This document shows positions 59,238 through 64,000 of a stretch of 64,000 nucleotides of DNA, piece by piece. A program made the translations under genes and the position numbers. Source of the stretch: Alsobacter sp046349155 (GTDB lineage Bacteria; Pseudomonadota; Alphaproteobacteria; Rhizobiales; Beijerinckiaceae); assembly GCA_046349155.1 (NCBI GenBank), contig JAXMCW010000001.1:744001-808000 (forward strand), read 5' to 3'. Positions within the stretch are counted from its first letter, which is position 1; every line of letters starts with the position of its first letter. The notes under the pieces were generated by a model. That model was given only the letters and a program-made list of their open reading frames with translations. It was not told the origin of the DNA and made no database searches.

Positions 59238-60140
59238 TCAGATCAGTCCCTGGGCCTTCAGGAACGACGTCGCGACCTCCTCGACCGTCTTCTTGTCGAC
59301 GTCCACGCTGGCGTTGAGCTTCGCCATCGTCGCATCGTCGAGCTTCGCCGAGAGCGAATTCAGGATGTCGGCGAGCTTGGGGTTCTTGTCGAGCGTATCT
59401 TTCCGCACCACGGGCGTCATCGCATAGGTGGGGAAATAGCCCTTGTCGTCGGTCAGGACGGTGAAGTCGAAGGCGGGGATGCGTCCGTCAGTCGCGAAGA
59501 CGAGACCGACCTCGACCTGGGAGTCACGCAGCGCCTGGTAGACGAGGCCCGTGTCCATGCGCACGATGTTGTCGCGCCCGAAGTCGAAGTCGTAGGTCTT
59601 CTGCATCGGCCCGAGGCCGTCGGGACGGGCATAGAACTCCGCATTGCAGCCGAATTTCATCGCCGCGCCGCCCTTCACTTTTGCGGCGAGGTCGCTGAGC
59701 GTCTTGACGCCCTTCTGCTCCGCGTCGGCCTTGCGCATGGCGAGCGCATAGGTGTTGTTGGCCTTGGAGGGATTCAGCCAGACGAGGCCCTTGGCGGCGT
59801 CGAGCTCCTTCACCTTGGCGTAGGTCGCCGCGGCGTCGAGCTTGTCGGTGACCTTGTTGAAGGTGATCAGCGAGGTGCCCGTGTACTCCCAGTAGAGGTC
59901 GACCTGGCCGTTCTCCTGGGCCTGCCGCAGCGGCAGCGTGCCGAGGCCGGCCCGCTTGTCCACGGTGAAGCCCTTCGCCTTCAGGAGCTGGGCCGTCATC
60001 TCCGCCATCAGCTGCTGCTCGGTGAAGTTCTTTCCGCCGACGACGAGGGTCTGGGCCTGCGCCGACGCGCCGAGCAGGCCGATGCCCAGGGCGGCCCCGA
60101 GGGCGGCCCCCAGGGTGACGAAGAGGCGACGTTTCATCAT
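59238..60140 (-). CDS. Osmoprotectant-type ABC substrate-binding protein (OsmF/ProX-like)
   Basis: A 300-residue periplasmic protein with a signal peptide (AALGAALGIGLLGASAQA). Family segments: LVVGGKNFTEQQLMAEM, then NGQVDLYWEYTGTSL, both typical of OpuAC/YehZ quaternary-amine binders. In this location the ligand could instead be a catabolic substrate. GGAG lies seven bases before the ATG at 60140. It follows the permease gene by 28 bp. Confidence 0.9.
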   Translation of the reverse strand: MMKRRLFVTLGAALGAALGIGLLGASAQAQTLVVGGKNFTEQQLMAEMTAQLLKAKGFTVDKRAGLGTLPLRQAQENGQVDLYWEYTGTSLITFNKVTDKLDAAATYAKVKELDAAKGLVWLNPSKANNTYALAMRKADAEQKGVKTLSDLAAKVKGGAAMKFGCNAEFYARPDGLGPMQKTYDFDFGRDNIVRMDTGLVYQALRDSQVEVGLVFATDGRIPAFDFTVLTDDKGYFPTYAMTPVVRKDTLDKNPKLADILNSLSAKLDDATMAKLNASVDVDKKTVEEVATSFLKAQGLI

Positions 60141-60168
60141 TGTTGTTCTCCTTCTCCGGGGATGCTGC

Positions 60169-60897
60169 TCAGCGCAGCGGGTTGACGCCTTTGGGGACCA
60201 GCCAGACCTGCATCTGGCCGACGGCGAAGTCGGCGAGGACGACAAGCAGCGCCGTGGGGATCGCGCCGGCCAGCAGCATGCTGGGCTCGTTGACGTCGAT
60301 CCCCGTGAAGATGAGTTCGCCCAGGCCCCCTCCGCCGATGAGGAAGGCGAGTGGAACCGTTCCGATGCACAGCGCGAGGGCCGTGCGGACGCCGGCCAGG
60401 ATGACGTAGACGGCATTGGGCAGCTCGATGCGGAGCAGGATCTGCCGAGGCGTCATGCCCATGCCGCGCGCCGCATCGAGCAGGTGGTGCGGCACCGAGC
60501 GCAGGCCGGACATCGTATTCAGCACGATCGGCAGGATCGTGAGCACGAACAGGGCGAAGATCGCGGGCGGCGCGCCGATGCCGAGGACCGACATCGCCAG
60601 CGCGAGCAGAGCGAGGGTCGGGATGGTCGTGCCGAGGTTCACGACCTGCAGCACGAGGTCGGCCCAGCGCTCCGCCCCCCGTCGGGTGAGCGCGATGCCG
60701 AGGGGCAGGCCGACGGCCAGCGCCAGGCCCGCGGACACCGCCGCGAGCACGACGTGCTGGCGGGTGAGGTAGACGATGTCGCCCCAGTGGGAGAGCAAAG
60801 CGGGCAGGTCGCCGCGCGCCTGAAGCCAGGCGCCGAGCGCGAAGGCGGCAGCCAGGAAGGCCCACCGCGTCGCCGCCGTGAGGCCCCCGGCGACCAT
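60169..60897 (-). CDS. Osmoprotectant-type ABC permease (second of pair)
   Basis: A 242-residue inner-membrane permease with about six helices (OpuBB/OsmW type). It has the coupling loop LLDAARGMGMTPRQILLRIELP and IGGGGLGELIFTGI near the C terminus. It begins immediately after the ATPase stop with no gap. It forms a heterodimer with the permease encoded at 61998-62651. Confidence 0.9.
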   Translation of the reverse strand: MVAGGLTAATRWAFLAAAFALGAWLQARGDLPALLSHWGDIVYLTRQHVVLAAVSAGLALAVGLPLGIALTRRGAERWADLVLQVVNLGTTIPTLALLALAMSVLGIGAPPAIFALFVLTILPIVLNTMSGLRSVPHHLLDAARGMGMTPRQILLRIELPNAVYVILAGVRTALALCIGTVPLAFLIGGGGLGELIFTGIDVNEPSMLLAGAIPTALLVVLADFAVGQMQVWLVPKGVNPLR

Positions 60898-62001
60898 TCA
60901 GGCGCTCCCGGAGGCGGCGAGCATCTGCGAGATGCCCTTTTGCGTGATGTAGCCCTTGTAGAAGCCATCCTCGTCCACGCAGGCGAGCCAGGTGACCCCG
61001 TGCGTGAACATGTCCGACACGGCCGTCCGCAGGTCGTCCGTGACCTTCACGACCCCGGGCAGCGGCTCCCTGTGATCTCCGACGAGTCCCTTCGCGTCCC
61101 GCGCCGCATCCAGCCGGACGAGCCCGCGCGCGCGGCCGCGGGGCCCGACCATGACGATGGCCGTGTGGCCATGCTCCTCCATCCGCTTGAGCGCGGTCTC
61201 CAGGCTGTCTTCGGCCGTGACGCGCGGCGGGTCCGCCATCATGGCGTCCGCCACGCTGTAGAGGCGCAGTCTCTTGAGCGTGCGGTCCGTGCCCACGAAG
61301 CCGGCCACGAAGGCGTCCACGGGCCGTGCGAGAATGGCGTCCGGCCGGTCATACTGGATCAGCCGGCCCTCGCGGAAAATGGCGACGCGGTCGGCCATCT
61401 TCACGGCCTCGTCGATGTCGTGGCTCACGAACACCACGGTCTTGCGCAGCTCCGCCTGGAGCTTGATGAACTCGTCCTGGATCACCTCGCGGTTGATGGG
61501 ATCGATGGCGCCGAAGGGCTCGTCCATCAGCAGCACCGGCGGGTCGGCCGCGAGGGCCCGGACCACGCCGACGCGCTGCTGCTGCCCGCCCGAGAGCTCG
61601 CGCGGGTAGCGCTTGAGGAACAGCCCGGGGTCGAGATTGACGAGTTCGAGGAGTTCGGCCGCCCGTGCACGCGCCCTGGCCCGCGGCCAGCCGAGAAGGT
61701 CGGGCACGACGCAGACATTGTCCTCGATGGTGAGGTTCGGAAACAGTCCGATCTGCTGGATGACATAGCCGATGGAGCGGCGCAGCTGAACGGGGTCGAG
61801 CGCAGCCGTGTCCTTGCCGTCGACGAGGATGCGGCCCGAGCTCGGCTCGATCAGCCGGTTGATCATCCGCATGGTCGTCGTCTTGCCGCAGCCCGAGGGC
61901 CCCAGCAGCACGCAGACCTCGCCTTGCGGGATCTCCATGTCGACACGATCGATCGCGATGTGGTTGCCGAACTGCTTGGAGACCTGCTCGAGCCTGATCA
62001 T
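60898..62001 (-). CDS. Osmoprotectant-type ABC ATPase with CBS domains
   Basis: A 367-residue ATPase of the OpuCA/OsmV type. Walker A is GPSGCGKTT, the signature is LSGGQQQRVGVVRAL, Walker B is VLLMDEPFGAID, and the switch is in VVFVSHDIDEAVK. A C-terminal tandem CBS region (about residues 255-360) may sense ionic strength or a nucleotide. The start at 62001 overlaps the upstream permease stop by 4 bases. Confidence 0.92.
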   Translation of the reverse strand: MIRLEQVSKQFGNHIAIDRVDMEIPQGEVCVLLGPSGCGKTTTMRMINRLIEPSSGRILVDGKDTAALDPVQLRRSIGYVIQQIGLFPNLTIEDNVCVVPDLLGWPRARARARAAELLELVNLDPGLFLKRYPRELSGGQQQRVGVVRALAADPPVLLMDEPFGAIDPINREVIQDEFIKLQAELRKTVVFVSHDIDEAVKMADRVAIFREGRLIQYDRPDAILARPVDAFVAGFVGTDRTLKRLRLYSVADAMMADPPRVTAEDSLETALKRMEEHGHTAIVMVGPRGRARGLVRLDAARDAKGLVGDHREPLPGVVKVTDDLRTAVSDMFTHGVTWLACVDEDGFYKGYITQKGISQMLAASGSA

Positions 62002-62651
62002 TCGCGGCGCAGCCCCGGCGAGGTCAGCCAGTTCTGTGCCGCCACGAGCGCGAGGTCCGCGACGATGGCGAGGAGGCTCACCGAGAGCGCGCCTGTGAGA
62101 AGCTGCCGGATGTCGGTCTGCGAAATGCCGCGCGAGATGAAGGTTCCAAGCCCTCCCGCGCCGATGTAGGTCGCTATGGCGGCGATGGCGATGTTGAGCA
62201 CCACGGCGTTCCTGATCCCCGAGACGATGGTCGGCAGCGCCAGCGGGATCTCGACCCGGTGCAGCCGGCCGAGCGTGCCCATGCCCATGCCCCTGGCGGC
62301 CTCGCGGAGCGACGGGTCGATGTTCATGATGGCCGTGTAGGTGTTCCGGATGATGGGCAGCTGGGCGTAGAGGATCAGGGCGATCACGGCAGGCAGGTAG
62401 CCGATGCCCTGGTGGATCAGCGACAGGACGGGGATCAGCATCCCGAACAAGGCGATGGAGGGGATCGTCATGATGATCGCGGCGACGTAGAGCACGCGAT
62501 CGGCGACGGACCGGTTCTGCGTGATGGCGATGCCGATGGGCACGCCCGTGCAGATCGCCACGAACACCGAGACGCCCACGAGAGACACATGCTCGACCAT
62601 CCGCTGTCCGATCAGCGGCAGGTTCGCCAGAATGAAGGCGACCGTATCCAC
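61998..62651 (-). CDS. Osmoprotectant-type ABC permease (first of pair)
   Basis: A 217-residue inner-membrane permease with the coupling loop LREAARGMGMGTLGRLHRVEIP and IGAGGLGTFISRGI. The GTG at 62651 is chosen because GGAGG lies five bases upstream and the first helix then follows directly (FILANLPLIGQRM). An ATG at 62732 would add 27 arginine-rich residues. First gene of the four-gene operon. Confidence 0.88.
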   Translation of the reverse strand: MDTVAFILANLPLIGQRMVEHVSLVGVSVFVAICTGVPIGIAITQNRSVADRVLYVAAIIMTIPSIALFGMLIPVLSLIHQGIGYLPAVIALILYAQLPIIRNTYTAIMNIDPSLREAARGMGMGTLGRLHRVEIPLALPTIVSGIRNAVVLNIAIAAIATYIGAGGLGTFISRGISQTDIRQLLTGALSVSLLAIVADLALVAAQNWLTSPGLRRE

Positions 62652-62783
62652 CCAGTCCTCCGATCGTCTGCGCGATCGATGCGATGCGAGTGTGGGCAGG
62701 ATTCCCCACCAGCCGCGGTGGAGATGCGACAAGAATTGTCGGCTGCTCGACCCCGCCCGGGCTCCCGGTGCGGAGCCCTGCGT

Positions 62784-63662
62784 TCAGAGCGCGTCTGCCT
62801 CGGCCTGGGCGAGGATCCAGCTCTTCACGGTGTTCACGACGCTGCCTTTCGAGAGCTGGCTCTCGAAGAGGTAGTACGTCCATGGGCTGGGGGCCCGCAC
62901 GGGGAATGGCTCCACGAGCAGCCCGCGATTCAGGTATGTCTTGGCGAGGGAATAGGGCGTCGCCACGCAGCCTGCGCCGATGGCGGCAAGCTCCAGCGCG
63001 ATGTTGGAGGCGTTTGTCGTGACGCCCTTCTCGCCTTCTGAGATGTCGACGCCGAGCTTCTCGCCGATGCAGCGCCAATATTCCTGGCGTCCGTGCACGA
63101 AGATGCGGTCGACGCGGAGCACATCGGCCGGCTCGACAAGGGAGGGCAGCAGCTCCGGCGCGCAGAGCAGCATCAACTGGTCGTTCCACAGCGGCACTCC
63201 GCTCGGAGGCCGGTCGTCGAAGCGTCTCGTAGAGATCGTGATGTCGGCGATCTGCTCGCTCAGGTCCTCCCAGATCGTCCCGTGCAGCACGACCTCGATC
63301 GCGGGGTGCCGCTTGCGGAATGCCGCCATGCACCCGGCCAGCCAGTTCTCGGCCAGGCTCATCGGGCAGGAGATCACGACGGTCTTGTGCCGGGACGACG
63401 CGACGATGGCTTCGGTCGCGTGGTCGATCTGGTCGAGCGCCTGGCGCAATGTCGGCAGGAAGGCCTCGCCCATCTCGGTCAGCTTGAGGCTGCGCGGATA
63501 GCGGATGAAAAGCTTGCGGCCGAGATAGTGCTCCAGCGCCCTCACGTGGTTGCTCACCGCGGCCTGCGTGTAGCCCAGTTCGTTGGCCGCCAGCGTGAAG
63601 CTCAGGTGGCGGGCGGAGCACTCGAAGGAGCGGATGTGGTTGAGCGGAGGCGGGGGCTTCAT
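62784..63662 (-). CDS. LysR-type regulator (GcvA-like)
   Basis: A 292-residue regulator. The N-terminal winged helix spans about residues 7-65 (LNHIRSFECSARHLSFTLAANELGYTQAAVSNHVRALE). A periplasmic-binding-like effector domain follows, with SLVEPADVLRVDRIF and GAGCVATPYSLAKTYLNRG. It begins MKPPPPL at 63662. It is divergent from the MmgE/PrpD gene, which it probably controls, and upstream of the osmoprotectant-type operon in the same direction. Confidence 0.88.
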   Translation of the reverse strand: MKPPPPLNHIRSFECSARHLSFTLAANELGYTQAAVSNHVRALEHYLGRKLFIRYPRSLKLTEMGEAFLPTLRQALDQIDHATEAIVASSRHKTVVISCPMSLAENWLAGCMAAFRKRHPAIEVVLHGTIWEDLSEQIADITISTRRFDDRPPSGVPLWNDQLMLLCAPELLPSLVEPADVLRVDRIFVHGRQEYWRCIGEKLGVDISEGEKGVTTNASNIALELAAIGAGCVATPYSLAKTYLNRGLLVEPFPVRAPSPWTYYLFESQLSKGSVVNTVKSWILAQAEADAL

Positions 63663-63755
63663 GCAGGATCGTCCAGCTTGCGGCAAGGGTAGGGCGAAGC
63701 CGGCCGGCGCCGCAACGCATTCTCAGCCATGACCTCGGATTTTTTGTACGATGGG

Positions 63756-63770
63756 CCTGATCTTCTCAGG
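63756..63770 (+). promoter_or_regulatory. Candidate LysR binding site
   Basis: CCTGA-TCTTC-TCAGG is a perfect inverted repeat with a 5-base spacer, with a further CTGAGG at 63781, in the 168-bp gap between the LysR gene and the divergent gene. Dyads of this size fit LysR-type control. Confidence 0.4.
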
Positions 63771-63830
63771 TGAAGCGACCCTGAGGCCAAATTATTCCTA
63801 GTCGCATGCAGGAGTTCGAAGGGGGGCCGA

Positions 63831-64000
63831 GTGAGCGCGAGCCAAGCCCGGCGTGACCACCGCCGGCCGGTCGAGATCGCGGACTTTGTCCTGCGCCGGC
63901 GACCCGAGGACGTCCCCGCCGCGGCGTTGCGCGCCGCCGCGCTGCAGATGCTGGACACGACGGGCATCGCGATCGCTGCGACTCCCATGGAGGTCGGCCG
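63831..64000 (+). CDS. MmgE/PrpD-family protein, N-terminal part (cut by window end)
   Basis: Only the first 56 codons are present. Translation from GTG 63831 (GGGGGG eight to ten bases upstream) gives RRPVEIADFVLRRRPEDVPA and then LQMLDTTGIAIAA, the typical opening of MmgE/PrpD proteins such as 2-methylcitrate dehydratase, cis-aconitate decarboxylase and related lyases. It is divergent from the LysR regulator, which suggests an inducible catabolic operon continuing beyond the window. Confidence 0.65.
   Translation, partial: MSASQARRDHRRPVEIADFVLRRRPEDVPAAALRAAALQMLDTTGIAIAATPMEVG

Noticed and set aside
62002..63720. Long upstream extension of the ATPase gene at 60898
   Set aside because: The extension runs through the permease and LysR genes in the wrong frame; the ATPase starts at 62001 with its usual first strand.

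Overview
The window is high-GC DNA that is almost entirely coding, with many 1-4 nt gene overlaps (ATGA, GTGA, TGATG). It looks like a chromosome of an alphaproteobacterium, probably of the order Hyphomicrobiales (Rhizobiales). The grounds are a periplasmic nitrate reductase operon, MotA/MotB, Irr-like iron boxes, several peripheral catabolic ABC transporters, and about 130-bp palindromic intergenic repeats of a type I associate with that order. I saw no rRNA, tRNA, CRISPR array, phage gene, transposase or origin.

Layout. (1) 0-2 kb: a receiver-Crp fusion regulator and a small exported protein. (2) 2-8 kb: an iron locus. It has an FbpA-like binding protein, a fused FbpB-like permease, a PiuC-type hydroxylase, a periplasmic helical protein and a MauG-like dihaem peroxidase fused to a cupredoxin domain. 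Two 17-bp Irr-like boxes lie upstream of its transcription units. (3) 8-15 kb: housekeeping and unknown genes (glycine-zipper protein, DMT exporter, peroxiredoxin, GFA protein, single-domain response regulator, large membrane protein, VOC protein, metallophosphoesterase). (4) 15.5-28.8 kb: an exopolysaccharide cluster with four glycosyltransferases, a Wzc-like protein, Wzy-like polymerase, MurJ/Wzx-like flippase, polysaccharide deacetylase and acyltransferase. A GH39/PslG-like hydrolase is embedded on the opposite strand. (5) 29.7-35.5 kb, minus strand: a five-gene phospholipid operon related to Escherichia coli ynbABCD. CDP-alcohol phosphotransferase, alpha/beta-hydrolase and methyltransferase are one 812-residue protein, and a PlsC-like acyltransferase and a small membrane protein are inserted. 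(6) 36-41.5 kb: a Crp/Fnr-type regulator divergent from napFDABC, with two FNR-type boxes between them. (7) 41.5-64 kb: a catabolic island. It holds two amidohydrolases, two Asp/Glu/hydantoin racemase-superfamily proteins, two polysaccharide-deacetylase/PuuE-like proteins, a 2-oxoglutarate/Fe(II) oxygenase, the start of an MmgE/PrpD gene, GntR and LysR regulators, and three ABC importers (polar amino acid, polyamine-like, osmoprotectant-like). motBA sits in its middle.

How the parts work together. The iron locus imports Fe(III) and adds iron-dependent enzymes plus a peroxidase probably tied to metal redox. The polysaccharide genes form a Wzx/Wzy-type assembly line, but no priming transferase and no outer-membrane export channel lie in the window. 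The ynb-like operon has activities to make phosphatidate, activate it to CDP-diacylglycerol, transfer it to an alcohol, modify the head group and remove phosphates; its product is unknown. The island appears to import small cyclic amides, ureides or amino-acid derivatives, open their rings and interconvert stereoisomers. Substrates there are inferred from family membership only.
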